Part shown: positions 7,272 through 15,328 of the stretch, piece after piece
Layout of the letters: the number at the start of each line of letters is the position of its first letter
Position numbering within the stretch: the stretch's first letter is position 1
Origin: Mycobacterium sp. MS1601
GTDB lineage: Bacteria > Actinomycetota > Actinomycetes > Mycobacteriales > Mycobacteriaceae
NCBI RefSeq assembly: GCF_001984215.1
Contig: NZ_CP019420.1
Span: forward strand, 1,302,001 to 1,366,000
DNA: 64,000 nt
Direction of reading: 5' to 3'
Made by a program: the position numbers and the translations under genes
The notes under the pieces: generated by a model
Database searches by the model: none
What the model saw: the letters and a program-made list of their open reading frames with translations, nothing else
Told to the model about the DNA's origin: nothing

Positions 7272-7883
7272 GTGGAAGCGGCAACCAAAGCTCAGCGGCG
7301 GGCGCTATTACTGGCTTCCCGACGTTCAGTAGCTGAAACCGTTCACCAGGCGGAAGCCGAGGCGCTGGCAGCTCACGCAGCAACCCTCGTGAGCGCGAGA
7401 ACACCCGTCTGCGCTTACGTTCCCATGAAGACAGAACCGGGTTCCATCGCGTTGCTGGATGCACTGTCCGCAACCGGTGTCAAAGTGCTGCTTCCGGTCA
7501 GCCGCACCGACGCGCACGGCGACCCGCTGCCACTGTGGTGGAGCTCATACTCTCGCGGCGAGTTGATTCCAGCAGCCTTCGGGCTTCTGGAACCCGCAGG
7601 TGAGGCATCGCCGCCTGCGACCATCGCCGAAGCGCAGATCATCTTGGTCCCGGCGTTGGCAGTCGACCGACGAGGAGTACGCCTTGGCCGTGGAGCCGGT
7701 TTCTACGACCGGTCGCTACCCCTGCGCAATCCGATTGCCAAGCTCATCGCCGTGGTTCGGGACGAGGAGCTTCTCGACGAACTGCCCGGCGAACCCCACG
7801 ATGTGCCCATGACGCATGCGCTGACCCCCGGCAACGGGCTCGTCGAGCTGGGATCCGAAGCGGGAATGCGGACGGCCGAATAG
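7272..7883 (+). CDS. 5-formyltetrahydrofolate cyclo-ligase
   Basis: A 203-residue protein of the 5-FTHF cyclo-ligase family (MTHFS, Rv0992c homologue), which converts 5-formyl-THF to 5,10-methenyl-THF with ATP. It shows the N-terminal basic helix KAQRRALLLASRR (ATP phosphate contacts), VPMKTEPGS, the folate region ILVPALAVDRRGVRLGRGAGFYDR, a variant of the family GxGxGYYDR motif, and DVPMTHALTP at the C-terminus. The start is GTG 7272. A CIRCE-like element begins 5 nt after its stop, so the next gene has separate control. Confidence 0.93.
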   Translation: MEAATKAQRRALLLASRRSVAETVHQAEAEALAAHAATLVSARTPVCAYVPMKTEPGSIALLDALSATGVKVLLPVSRTDAHGDPLPLWWSSYSRGELIPAAFGLLEPAGEASPPATIAEAQIILVPALAVDRRGVRLGRGAGFYDRSLPLRNPIAKLIAVVRDEELLDELPGEPHDVPMTHALTPGNGLVELGSEAGMRTAE

Positions 7884-7888
7884 CGGTT

Positions 7889-7915
7889 CTAGCACTTGGC
7901 ACGGTAGAGTGCTAA
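7889..7915 (+). promoter_or_regulatory. CIRCE operator (HrcA site) upstream of ruc
   Basis: The left arm CTAGCACTT matches TTAGCACTC in 7 of 9 bases. A 9-nt spacer follows, and the right arm GAGTGCTAA matches the consensus perfectly. This is the CIRCE geometry recognised by the heat-shock repressor HrcA. It ends 28 nt before the ruc start. Confidence 0.85.
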
Positions 7916-7943
7916 GCAAAGTCTGATCTTCCGGAGGTTCTAG

Positions 7944-8264
7944 GTGCCCACCTACAGCTATGCGTGTACCGACTGCGGCGACCGTTTTGACGCGGTGCAG
8001 GCTTTCTCAGATGACGCACTCACCACGTGCACCAAGTGTGAGGGCCGGTTGCGCAAACTGTTCAACTCGGTGGGCGTGGTCTTCAAGGGCAGCGGTTTCT
8101 ACCGCACCGACAGCCGTGAAGGCGGCAAGAGTTCGTCGACGTCGTCGAGCTCCAGTTCCGAGTCGAGCTCGAGTTCCAGCGACAAATCGTCCAGCTCGAG
8201 CGAGAAGAGCTCCAGCAGCGACAAGTCCTCGTCGTCACCGGCCCCTGCCGCCGCATCCAGCTAG
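7944..8264 (+). CDS. ruc: FmdB-type zinc-ribbon redox-regulated chaperone Ruc
   Basis: A 106-residue protein. The N-terminus MPTYSYACTDCGDRF with a second CTKC pair at about 32-35 forms the FmdB/CxxC zinc ribbon. From about residue 60 it is a low-complexity Ser/Glu/Lys tail. This is the architecture of M. tuberculosis Rv0991c (Ruc), reported as a chaperone activated when oxidation of the four cysteines releases zinc. GTG 7944 has a GGAGG site 7 nt upstream. The CIRCE element just upstream predicts HrcA-controlled induction by heat, in line with the Rv0991c literature. A strong hairpin follows. Confidence 0.88.
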   Translation: MPTYSYACTDCGDRFDAVQAFSDDALTTCTKCEGRLRKLFNSVGVVFKGSGFYRTDSREGGKSSSTSSSSSSESSSSSSDKSSSSSEKSSSSDKSSSSPAPAAASS

Positions 8265-8281
8265 CGCTCCCCCGGTTATCC

Positions 8282-8316
8282 ACAGACAGCCCGCCGCGTG
8301 AACGCGGGCTGTCTGT
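8282..8316 (+). terminator. hairpin terminator after ruc
   Basis: A perfect 13-bp stem ACAGACAGCCCGC / GCGGGCTGTCTGT has a 9-nt loop and is followed by a T-rich stretch. It separates the CIRCE-controlled ruc transcript from the downstream SAF-domain gene, at least partly. Confidence 0.8.
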
Positions 8317-8337
8317 TCTGGTTTCTAGGGTGCGTGG

Positions 8338-8997
8338 ATGCCCCACAGTCTCGACCCCACCGCGTTCAACCGCCTTCGCCAAGCGTTGCAGCCTGATTGG
8401 GTGCATTCGGTGCGCGCCCGCCGGGGCGCCGCGGCCGCACTCGTCATCCTGGCAGGCGTCGCGGCGCTACGTTCCGAACCCGGTGGAGCCCACCGGGACG
8501 CGGTGATAGCCGGACGTGATCTGAGCCCCGGAGTCACGATGACCGCAGAGGATCTCGTGGTGGTGAGCCGCCCGGTCGACACCCTCCCCGAGGGTGCACT
8601 CAGCGACGCCGGCACCGCGGTCGGAGCGACGCCCGCCGGCCCGGTGCGATCAGGAGAGGTACTCACCGACGTCCGGGTGCTGGGGCCTCGCCTCACCGAA
8701 TCGGCCGCGGGCCCGGGTGCCCGGGTGGTGCCAGTGCAGTTGGCGCAGAGCGCGATCCTCGATGTGGTCCGCGAAGGCGACGTGGTGGACATCGTCGCCG
8801 CACCGCAGGACGGACCGCTTACTGACGTCACGCCGCGGGTCATCGCCGTCGATGCCGTGGTGGTGCTCATCTCACCCGACGCCGAAGGTCTGGGCGCTCG
8901 AGCCGACCGGGTGATTCTCGTGGCGCTGCCCGCCGCCGCGGCCGTCGCGGTGGCAGCAGCCACCCTCGGCGAAGTCGTGACACTGACGCTGCATTGA
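8338..8997 (+). CDS. SAF-domain membrane-anchored protein (Rv0990c-like)
   Basis: A 219-residue protein. A hydrophobic segment ([14 protein letters not shown], about 31-44) is followed by a SAF domain (about 57-120; [18 protein letters not shown] and [13 protein letters not shown]), the fold found in CpaB/RcpC pilus assembly proteins and antifreeze-like enzymes. The C-terminal part ([25 protein letters not shown]) resembles the RcpC/CpaB domain. No other pilus genes are visible here. In M. tuberculosis the homologue follows Rv0991c and is heat-induced with it, but here a strong hairpin lies between the two genes. Function unknown. Confidence 0.8.
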   Translation: MPHSLDPTAFNRLRQALQPDWVHSVRARRGAAAALVILAGVAALRSEPGGAHRDAVIAGRDLSPGVTMTAEDLVVVSRPVDTLPEGALSDAGTAVGATPAGPVRSGEVLTDVRVLGPRLTESAAGPGARVVPVQLAQSAILDVVREGDVVDIVAAPQDGPLTDVTPRVIAVDAVVVLISPDAEGLGARADRVILVALPAAAAVAVAAATLGEVVTLTLH

Positions 8998-9070
8998 CAT
9001 TCCCGCCATGCCCACCGCACCGACTACCCTTCAAATCCTGCACACTGTCCGACAGCAGGAGGGTTCGAAG

Positions 9071-9541
9071 ATGTTGAAGGGGTTCAAAGAGTTCATCGCG
9101 CGAGGCAACATCGTCGACCTGTCGGTCGCGGTGGTCATCGGTACCGCGTTCACCGGTCTGGTCACCGCGTTCACTCAGAACGTGGTGCAACCACTGATCG
9201 ACCGGATCGGCGCGGGCCCCGACAGGGAGTACGGAATCCTGCGGATACCCCTCGGAGGTGACCAGTTTGTCGACCTCAACGCCGTGCTGTCAGCGGGGAT
9301 CAACTTCGTCCTGGTGGCGGCGGTCGTGTACTTCCTCATCGTGCTGCCGTACAAGAAGCTCCGCGAGCGTGGTGAGGTGGAGCAGGCCCAGGACACCGAG
9401 TTGAGCATCCTCACCGAGATCCGCGACCTCCTGCATGCCCAGAGCCCTACTGCAGGTACCGCCTCCCATGAGCATGTGACCGGCCCCGGGACCGGCCCGA
9501 GCCCTGACACCGCCAAACACACCAGCGCCGACAAGGAGTGA
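9071..9541 (+). CDS. mscL: large-conductance mechanosensitive channel
   Basis: A 156-residue MscL, the homopentameric channel that opens under hypo-osmotic membrane tension. It shows the N-terminal amphipathic helix [15 protein letters not shown]1 ([20 protein letters not shown]) with the pore-lining residues, a periplasmic loop, TM2 ([18 protein letters not shown]) and the cytoplasmic helix with [11 protein letters not shown]. The start is ATG 9071, because GGAGG lies 7 nt upstream. The Gly/Thr/Pro-rich tail is typical of mycobacterial MscL. A 20-bp hairpin terminator follows. Confidence 0.95.
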   Translation: MLKGFKEFIARGNIVDLSVAVVIGTAFTGLVTAFTQNVVQPLIDRIGAGPDREYGILRIPLGGDQFVDLNAVLSAGINFVLVAAVVYFLIVLPYKKLRERGEVEQAQDTELSILTEIRDLLHAQSPTAGTASHEHVTGPGTGPSPDTAKHTSADKE

Positions 9542-9550
9542 AACCCACCG

Positions 9551-9593
9551 AACAGAAATCGCCCCCGACCTGAGGTCGGGGGCGATTTCTGTT
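9551..9593. terminator. strong bidirectional terminator between mscL and the secreted protein gene
   Basis: A perfect 20-bp stem (9551-9570 / 9574-9593) has a TGA loop and T-rich flanks on both sides (GATTTCTGTTTC). It serves the converging mscL and 9608-9976 transcripts. Confidence 0.9.
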
Positions 9594-9607
9594 TCAGGGC
9601 CTTCAGA

Positions 9608-9976
9608 TCACCAGTCACCCATGGGGGCGCCGAAGGAGAAGGAGCCGTTCTGCTCCAGGTTGAACGGAGCGGCGGTGGTCCCGGGGACGGCCATGATGCT
9701 GTCCTTGACCTCGCCGACGGCATGCACGATGCCGGAATCAGCGGAGCGGGTGCTCAGGAAGCCACGAGCCTCACCGATGGCGGTGGAGCGCAGTGCGTTG
9801 TCGTCGATGATGAGGGCCTGGCGGCTGGTCACCTGCGGGGAGGGTGCCACCTCCTCGACGGCGCTGGCGGTTCCGCTGCCGAGGCTCATGAACGCTGCGG
9901 CTACGGCGAACGAACCGAGACCAAGAGCACCCAGCTTCTTGGAACTGCGGATGAGGCCACTGGCGTTGTCGGCCAT
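9608..9976 (-). CDS. small secreted hypothetical protein
   Basis: A 122-residue protein with an N-terminal export signal: SSKK, then a hydrophobic core LGALGLGSFAVAAAFMSLGSG and a likely cleavage after ASA (about residue 39). The mature part of about 83 residues has no cysteines and no motif I recognise. It contains ALIIDDNALRSTAIGEARGFL and ends in aromatic GSFSFGAPMGDW. AAGGGAAG lies before ATG 9976. It is the last gene in a leftward pair with mspA, each with its own terminator. No function is proposed beyond an extracytoplasmic location. Confidence 0.75.
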   Translation of the reverse strand: MADNASGLIRSSKKLGALGLGSFAVAAAFMSLGSGTASAVEEVAPSPQVTSRQALIIDDNALRSTAIGEARGFLSTRSADSGIVHAVGEVKDSIMAVPGTTAAPFNLEQNGSFSFGAPMGDW

Positions 9977-10292
9977 CGGCGCTTCCCTTCATTAGAGAGG
10001 GCCCAGAGCGGCCCTATTGCTGTAAGTCGTAAAGCTTCCTGAACAATACCAGTGAATGTCCCTGTGCGGGAGCTGAGCCCGGAATTTTTGAGGACGTCGA
10101 GCGAGAAATTGTTCAAGCGCCGCCAGAGGTTCTTCATCGAAGCATTCGATCGACGAAAACTGCTGTACATCAAGGGATTTCACCCACACTCCGGACGTGG
10201 CAGGCGATTCTCCGAGCACCTCCGAAGTCATCGAATGGCGGCAGCCGTGCACGCCAATTCAGCGGGTTCCCAGAAATGACAGCTCGGGGCAT
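9977..10292. other. intergenic region without a supported gene
   Basis: This stretch between the secreted protein and the mspA terminator is less GC-rich than its surroundings. It holds the promoter region of the 9608-9976 gene and a short leader hairpin AGGGCC/GGCCCT (9998-10015). Open frames here (for example 10052-10279, + strand) have no ribosome site or recognisable product. Confidence 0.6.
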
Positions 10293-10330
10293 ACAAAACG
10301 ACCCCCGGCCGTAGCCGGGGGTCGTTTTGT
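10293..10330. terminator. terminator of mspA
   Basis: A perfect 17-bp stem ACAAAACGACCCCCGGC / GCCGGGGGTCGTTTTGT encloses a 4-nt loop. On the minus strand it ends in TTTTGT, as expected for an intrinsic terminator 30 nt after the porin stop. Confidence 0.9.
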
Positions 10331-10359
10331 TTACGAACTGTTTGGTACTGAGCCGAAAC

Positions 10360-11016
10360 TCAGTTCATGTTCCAAGGCTCGCCGTAGGTGGTCACGCTGT
10401 CACCGGCCGAGGAGATCAGCCGAGCGTAGGGGCGCAGCAGCACGCCACCGGCAGCACCGGTCACGGTGCCGTGAGCGTTGGAGACCGCAACTGCACCGTT
10501 GGCGCCGGCGACGTCCACGGAGAAGGTGGCGACTTCCTGGATGCCGGGGCCGTTGCCCAGGTCAGCGGAGATCGACACGCCGGGGAACAGCGGCGGGGTG
10601 ACGATGGCGGGGATCAGGTCGATACCGGTGTCGACACCCGGGCCGAACGAGCCGTAGTCCTGGCCGTCGAACGCGATGTTCGGGGTGGTGTAGCTGAAGT
10701 TGATGCCAACGCCCAGCGACCACGGGAAGCCGACCTGGTAGCCGAGCTCCAGGACGCCCTCGAAGTCGTCAGCGCCTTCGCCGGTCACGGCGTAGACAGC
10801 CTTGCCGGAGTGGAACCACTCACGGGTGAGGCGGTTGCGGTCCAGCGGGAAGACACCGTTGAGGAACGTGTCCCACTGCTGGATGGTCAGGGTGCGACCC
10901 TGGCCGTCCACAAGGCTCAGCTCATTGTCCAAGCCCGCGTGCGAAGTGCCCGTGCTCGCGAACAGCGCCGCGATGGAGGCGATCAACGCCACCAGCACCC
11001 GACTGATTACCTTCAT
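10360..11016 (-). CDS. mspA: MspA-family outer-membrane porin with a lengthened constriction loop
   Basis: A 218-residue precursor with a signal peptide of 27 residues (cleavage after SHA). The mature part of 191 residues starts GLDNELSLVDGQ and ends SVTTYGEPWNMN, nearly as in M. smegmatis MspA (184 residues). MspA forms octameric pores in the mycolate outer membrane for hydrophilic solutes. The loop after TTPNI differs: MspA has Asp90-Asp91-Gly-Asp, this protein has Asp-Gly-Gln-Asp, followed by seven extra residues before LFPGVS. GGGGAG precedes ATG 11016. The unusually long upstream region suggests complex regulation. Confidence 0.95.
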   Translation of the reverse strand: MKVISRVLVALIASIAALFASTGTSHAGLDNELSLVDGQGRTLTIQQWDTFLNGVFPLDRNRLTREWFHSGKAVYAVTGEGADDFEGVLELGYQVGFPWSLGVGINFSYTTPNIAFDGQDYGSFGPGVDTGIDLIPAIVTPPLFPGVSISADLGNGPGIQEVATFSVDVAGANGAVAVSNAHGTVTGAAGGVLLRPYARLISSAGDSVTTYGEPWNMN

Positions 11017-11670
11017 GTTCTCCCCAGCTGTGTTGGCGGTGATCCCGGGGCGGTTTCACCGATTTGGTGGTTTTCGTGAGTGGCATGTTCACACCGCTCC
11101 CGAAGTAAGACTTCGCAAATGAGAGGTCTCACATGCTGTTCTTACGTTTCGCTCATCGTTGATGACGGGAGAAACATAACGGGGCGACATACAGGCGGCA
11201 ACGCGGGGGGTTTCCGTGTCTTATCTGTGGCTCAGCTGGCAGAAGTTTGCTGAGGTTCAGTGATCAAGAAGTTGGCCAGAACCACGGCCTGATCACCGTG
11301 ACGGCACGCCGGCCGCAACAACGGTAGGCACAAAAATCACGCCGGGTCGAAATAAATGCAGATCACGGACGTTTCCGGCGTCTTCCCAGCTCAGCCGTGA
11401 TGCGGCGGAACGTTGTCCCGGAGCCAGCGATCACGGTCCGGGTCGTCGCGTCCAGACCCGGGATCACGCTCATCGGAGGATTCCTGGGGAATTTCCTTAC
11501 CGAAGACTTTGTTAACTGCATCTCGGTCTCGCGGCGATAACGGCGTCACAATTCCACCTTTGTGTGACTAAGATCACATCTTGCACGTTTGTTCTGTTCA
11601 CCTTCGCGAAACATTGCGGCAGGATTAGAGAACGGTTGGAGACCGGTGTTGAGGGACATGGCGCAAAAAT
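11017..11670. other. long upstream region of mspA
   Basis: About 650 bp without a supported gene, clearly less GC-rich than flanking DNA. It carries a perfect CRP-type palindrome (11563-11578) and an inverted repeat GTGATCA/TGATCAC (11260-11266 / 11290-11296). Long upstream control regions are known for mspA in M. smegmatis. No start site can be fixed from sequence alone. Confidence 0.6.
11563..11578. promoter_or_regulatory. CRP-type binding site upstream of mspA
   Basis: TGTGA-ctaaga-TCACA is a perfect match to the CRP consensus TGTGA-N6-TCACA, which mycobacterial CRP proteins share. It lies about 550 bp before the mspA start and 160 bp beyond the end of moaB2, so mspA is the only plausible target. 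Confidence 0.65.
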
Positions 11671-11678
11671 TAAAAAAG

Positions 11679-11721
11679 GCCGCCTGGGTGCCATCCGGGG
11701 TCGGATGAGCACTCAGGCGGC
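11679..11721 (-). terminator. terminator of the pepD-moaB2 transcript
   Basis: The hairpin GCCGCCTGGGTGC / GCACTCAGGCGGC (one imperfect pair) has an inner CATCC/GGATG extension. Read leftward it is followed by TTTTTTAATTTTTG, a classic intrinsic terminator. Confidence 0.85.
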
Positions 11722-11738
11722 ACATGTTCGGTCTCAGG

Positions 11739-12308
11739 TCAGATTTCCAGGCTGGAGAGCTGGCCGATGATCTGGGTCGCCAGCGGACTCAGCGTGGCCA
11801 TCCCGTCGCGCACCGCCGGACGTGAACCGGACAGGTTCACCACCAGGGTGCTGCCGGATATCCCCGCCAGACCACGGGACATCCCTGCGTCGATGATGCC
11901 CGCGGACAGCCCGGACGCCCGAAGCGCCTCGGATATCCCCAGCAATTCCCGGTCCAGGATGTCGACCGTGGCTTCCGGAGTGACGTCACGGGGGGTCACC
12001 CCGGTGCCACCCACCGATACCACCAGGTCGACGCCGCCGATCACCGCTGTATTGAGCGCGTTGCGGATCTCCACCTCGTCGGACGCCACCACCACTACTC
12101 CGTCGACGACGAAGCCTGCCTCGTTCAGCAGCTCGGTGACCAGCGGACCGCTGTGGTCTTCTTCGTCTCCGTGCGCGGTCCGATCATCGACAACGACGAC
12201 GAGAGCTCTACCCACCAGCTCATGCGGCTGTTCCATGGAAGCAACCGTATATGTGGGGATGGACATCGTGCTCACCGCCTGTGGGGGTGCAGTCCTGATG
12301 ATCGTCAC
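11739..12308 (-). CDS. moaB2: MoaB/Mog-type molybdopterin protein
   Basis: A 189-residue member of the MoaB/MogA family (Rv0984 homologue), which binds molybdopterin and catalyses its adenylylation in cofactor synthesis. It shows RALVVVVDDRTAHGDEEDHSG at the first strand, DLVVSVGGTGVTPRDVTPEAT (the family GGTG loop and TP..D..PE motif) and GSTLVVNLSGSRPAVRDG. The ATG at 12308 overlaps the pepD stop as ATGA. A second ATG at 12236 (protein starting MEQPHELVG) fits the family start better. It is the last gene of the mprAB-pepD block, so it may be induced by envelope stress. Confidence 0.88.
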   Translation of the reverse strand: MTIIRTAPPQAVSTMSIPTYTVASMEQPHELVGRALVVVVDDRTAHGDEEDHSGPLVTELLNEAGFVVDGVVVVASDEVEIRNALNTAVIGGVDLVVSVGGTGVTPRDVTPEATVDILDRELLGISEALRASGLSAGIIDAGMSRGLAGISGSTLVVNLSGSRPAVRDGMATLSPLATQIIGQLSSLEI

Positions 12309-13699
12309 TGCGCAGCCTTACCCAGCGTCACCTGCAGTGTCTGCGGATTACTGTCCTCGGACTCGACGAAGGTCAACGTCACCTTCTCTCCTGGCGCCTT
12401 GGAGCGCACCGCAGCCACCAAGGCCCCGGCTCCCGAGATGGGCCGGTCGTCGACCTTCGTGACCACCACGCCGTTGGGCAACCCCGCGGTGGCAGCGGCT
12501 CCACCTCGGGTGATCTCGACGATCTTCGCGCCGTTGATGGCGGTGTCGTTACTCACCTGGACCCCGAGTGAGGCGTGTGATGCCGAGCCGGTGCTGATCA
12601 GTTCGTCGGCAATCCGCTTGGCCTGGTCGACGGGGATGGCAAAACCGAGTCCGATCGAACCCGACTGCGGCGCGTCCTGCCCTCCACCCATGGTCGCGAT
12701 GGCGGAGTTGACCCCCACCAGCTCGCCATTCATGTTCACCAGCGCCCCACCGGAGTTACCGGGGTTGATCGCGGCGTCGGTCTGGATGGCATCCAGCACG
12801 GTGTTCTGGTTCTTGGCGTCGCCCGCGGTGGACACCGGCCGGTTCAACGCGCTGACGATTCCGGTGGTGACGGTGCTCTCCAGGCCCAACGGCGAACCAA
12901 TGGCCACCACATCCTGACCCACCCGCAGATCCGCCGAGGATCCCAGAGTGATCGGCGTCAGCCCGGACACCCCCTTGGCCTGGACCACGGCGACATCGCT
13001 GGCGGGGTCGGCGCCCACCACCGTGAACGGTGCGGTGGTGCCGTCGGAGAAGCTGACCGTGGTTTCGGGATTGGCGTCGCGCAGCTCGGGACCAGACGGG
13101 ATGCCGGGCAGCGCGTCGGGCGCCGCCGACGCTGCGCCCGCGGCAGAGACCACGTGCGCATTGGTCAGGATGAGACCGGTGGGCGACAAAATGATGCCCG
13201 AGCCCTCTTCGTGGGCACGACCGAGTTTGATCTCCAGCTTGACCACGCTGGGTACCACCTTGGCGGCCACCTGTTCCACCGAGCCGGCGGGAACGTTGGC
13301 CGCGGGCATTCCGGGGGCTGGGTCGCTGGCCGTGGTGAAGGTGTTGACCGGACGCTCATCGGGGTGCGCCATCACCGCGACGCCACCACCGATTCCGGCC
13401 GATACCACGGCAATCGCCATGGCACCCGCGAAAAGCTTGGTACGCGAGCGCGTCTGGTTCGGCAACGGCGCGGTGTGCGGTGACCGATACGCCGGATAAG
13501 CGGCGGACTGCCGGGGATCGGTCTGCTGGGTGGCGTACCGCCAGTCGTACGGCTGCTGCTGCCCCTGCTGCGGCCCTCGCGCATAGTGTCCGTGCTGCGC
13601 CGGATGCGAATAGTGGTGTTGTCCCGACTGTTGCGGCGCGGGCGGGTACCTGCCAGGTGTGGGCCCAGGGTTGTTGTTCGGCCCTGGATAGCTCGTCAT
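12305..13699 (-). CDS. pepD: HtrA-like membrane-anchored serine protease PepD
   Basis: A 464-residue DegP/HtrA-family protease (Rv0983). The order is a Pro/Gln/Tyr-rich cytoplasmic tail (1-85), one transmembrane helix (LFAGAMAIAVVSAGIGGGVAVMA) and a trypsin-like domain with His in ILTNAHVV, Asp in DPASDVAVVQ and the nucleophile Ser in NPGNSGGALVN. A PDZ domain (about 375-460, SHASLGVQVS to EKVTLTFVE) follows. It degrades or refolds damaged extracytoplasmic proteins and feeds back on MprAB/SigE signalling in M. tuberculosis. An MprA-box-like repeat lies 95-113 bp upstream inside mprB, giving it its own likely promoter. Confidence 0.95.
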   Translation of the reverse strand: MTSYPGPNNNPGPTPGRYPPAPQQSGQHHYSHPAQHGHYARGPQQGQQQPYDWRYATQQTDPRQSAAYPAYRSPHTAPLPNQTRSRTKLFAGAMAIAVVSAGIGGGVAVMAHPDERPVNTFTTASDPAPGMPAANVPAGSVEQVAAKVVPSVVKLEIKLGRAHEEGSGIILSPTGLILTNAHVVSAAGAASAAPDALPGIPSGPELRDANPETTVSFSDGTTAPFTVVGADPASDVAVVQAKGVSGLTPITLGSSADLRVGQDVVAIGSPLGLESTVTTGIVSALNRPVSTAGDAKNQNTVLDAIQTDAAINPGNSGGALVNMNGELVGVNSAIATMGGGQDAPQSGSIGLGFAIPVDQAKRIADELISTGSASHASLGVQVSNDTAINGAKIVEITRGGAAATAGLPNGVVVTKVDDRPISGAGALVAAVRSKAPGEKVTLTFVESEDSNPQTLQVTLGKAAQ

Positions 13700-13776
13700 G
13701 TGCTCGAGTCACCGATCCTTCGACAGTCAACCGTGACCGGGGCGGGTCACGACGGGAGAACGTTGCCAATCAGCAA

Positions 13777-15327
13777 CTACCTTGCCCCCGTCGACTGAGA
13801 ATCGACTGAGATAACGCCCGGTTGTGATCGTGTCGTTGCCTGATTTGTATCCATGGGCGCCGAATCACCGTCGTTGACGGTGCCGTCAGCGTTGTCGGCG
13901 GTCGGGAAGGGTGCCGGCGCTGCGGGCCGCCCCGGCAGCAGAACAAAGATGGAGGTGCCCGGCGGCTGTCCTCCCGGCACTGTCTCCTCGACCCGCAGCG
14001 CTCCGCCGTGCTTGAGCACCACCTGTTTGACGATCGCCAGTCCCAGACCGGATCCGGGCATGGACCGGCTCGCGGTGGCACGGTAGAAGCGCTCGAACAC
14101 CAGTCGCCGCTCCTGCAGCGGGATACCGGGACCAAGATCGGAGACCACGAGCTCGGCGTGCGACGGGTCCACCTGTTTGAGGGTCAACCGCACCCGCCCC
14201 TCCGACGGGCTCCACTTGGCGGCGTTGTCCAGCAGATTGAGCACGGCCCGCGACAATCCGGCGGCGTCCCCGTAGACCTGCCAGGGCGTGACGTCGACGT
14301 CGAACTCGATGTCGTTGCGGCGCCGCCGAACTCGTTCGAGGCTGCGATCGACGACCTCGGTCATGTCGACGGGCTCGTGGATCACCCCGCCGGCCTCGTC
14401 CCGAGTGAGATCCACCAGATCGCCCACCAGCGTGGACAATTCCTCGATCTGCCCGATGACGTCGGCACGCAGGTCGTCCATCTCCGCTTCGGGGATGTCG
14501 GCCGCGCCCGGTCGACTGGATGCCATCAGCAGCTCCACGTTGGTCCGCAGCGATGTCAGAGGAGTGCGCAGTTCGTGCCCGGCGTCGGTCACCAGGCGCG
14601 CCTGGCGCTCCCGGGATTCCGCCAGTGCCCGCAGCATCATGTTGAACGCCTCGGTCAGACGGGCCAGCTCATCGCTACCGAACACCGGGATGGGCCGAAG
14701 GTCATCGGTGCGCGCCACCCGTTCGGCGGCTTCGGTCAACTTGGCGACCGGGCGCAAGCCGGTTCTGGTGACGGCGGCACCCGCGATGGCAGCAACGGCC
14801 ACCCCGACCCCGCCGACGATCAACAGCACCCAGCGCAGTTTCATCATCACCGCGTCGGTGGGCGCCAGGCTCTTCGAGATCAGCAGTGTGCTGCCATTGG
14901 GCAGGTGCACCGCCAGCACCCGCTGATCAGCGGCGGTGCGGCGGGACATGAACAGCTCACCGGCGATGACGGACTTCTCGGTGGCGCCGATCGGCAGTGT
15001 CTGCCCCTCCTGGTTGGCGGTGTAGATGGACCGCCCGGGGTTGATCAGCATGGCGTTGACATCGGAGTAGGCGGTGCCCTCGATGGCCTTGCCCGGATCA
15101 GAGGCCAGCGATCCGCTGGCGATCAGCAGCTGCGCCCGGCTCTGCAACTGGTTGTCGATGTCGTCGTACAGCGCGGCCGAAACCACGGCGTAGACCGCGA
15201 ACGAGATCAGCACCACCACCATGGCCACCATCGACATGGCAAGCAACATGACCCGCCACCGCAGTGACAACGATGTGGTTGTTCGAGATTCGCGCCGGTT
15301 GGGCCGTGCCATCGTTACGCCCGGCAC
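13777..15327 (-). CDS. mprB: sensor histidine kinase MprB
   Basis: A 516-residue membrane kinase (Rv0982). The order is TM1 (VMLLAMSMVAMVVVLISFAVY), an extracytoplasmic sensor of about 120 residues, TM2 (LRWVLLIVGGVGVAVAAIAG), HAMP, then the HisKA box DAGHELRTPLTSL with the phosphorylated His. ATPase boxes follow: NLLDNAAKWSP, DLGPGIP and GSGLGLAIVKQ. It senses envelope stress and phosphorylates MprA. The start GTG lies 1 nt after the mprA stop; an ATG five codons later is equally possible. The last 40 residues are acidic and disordered and contain the pepD MprA-box-like repeat at DNA level. Confidence 0.96.
   Translation of the reverse strand: MPGVTMARPNRRESRTTTSLSLRWRVMLLAMSMVAMVVVLISFAVYAVVSAALYDDIDNQLQSRAQLLIASGSLASDPGKAIEGTAYSDVNAMLINPGRSIYTANQEGQTLPIGATEKSVIAGELFMSRRTAADQRVLAVHLPNGSTLLISKSLAPTDAVMMKLRWVLLIVGGVGVAVAAIAGAAVTRTGLRPVAKLTEAAERVARTDDLRPIPVFGSDELARLTEAFNMMLRALAESRERQARLVTDAGHELRTPLTSLRTNVELLMASSRPGAADIPEAEMDDLRADVIGQIEELSTLVGDLVDLTRDEAGGVIHEPVDMTEVVDRSLERVRRRRNDIEFDVDVTPWQVYGDAAGLSRAVLNLLDNAAKWSPSEGRVRLTLKQVDPSHAELVVSDLGPGIPLQERRLVFERFYRATASRSMPGSGLGLAIVKQVVLKHGGALRVEETVPGGQPPGTSIFVLLPGRPAAPAPFPTADNADGTVNDGDSAPMDTNQATTRSQPGVISVDSQSTGAR
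13794..13812. promoter_or_regulatory. MprA-box-like repeat for pepD, inside the 3' end of mprB
   Basis: The plus strand reads ACTGAGAA-TCG-ACTGAGAT, two 8-bp direct repeats with a 3-bp spacer. The total of 19 bp is the geometry described for MprA boxes. It lies about 95 bp upstream of the pepD start. Confidence 0.65.
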
Positions 15328-15328
15328 C

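Noticed and set aside
10052..10279. 75-codon plus-strand frame upstream of the mspA terminator
   Set aside because: No ribosome site and no similarity; AT-richer intergenic DNA gives open frames by chance.
14008..15267. 419-codon plus-strand frame opposite mprB
   Set aside because: Shadow of the kinase gene; His/Gln/Gly-rich with no domain.
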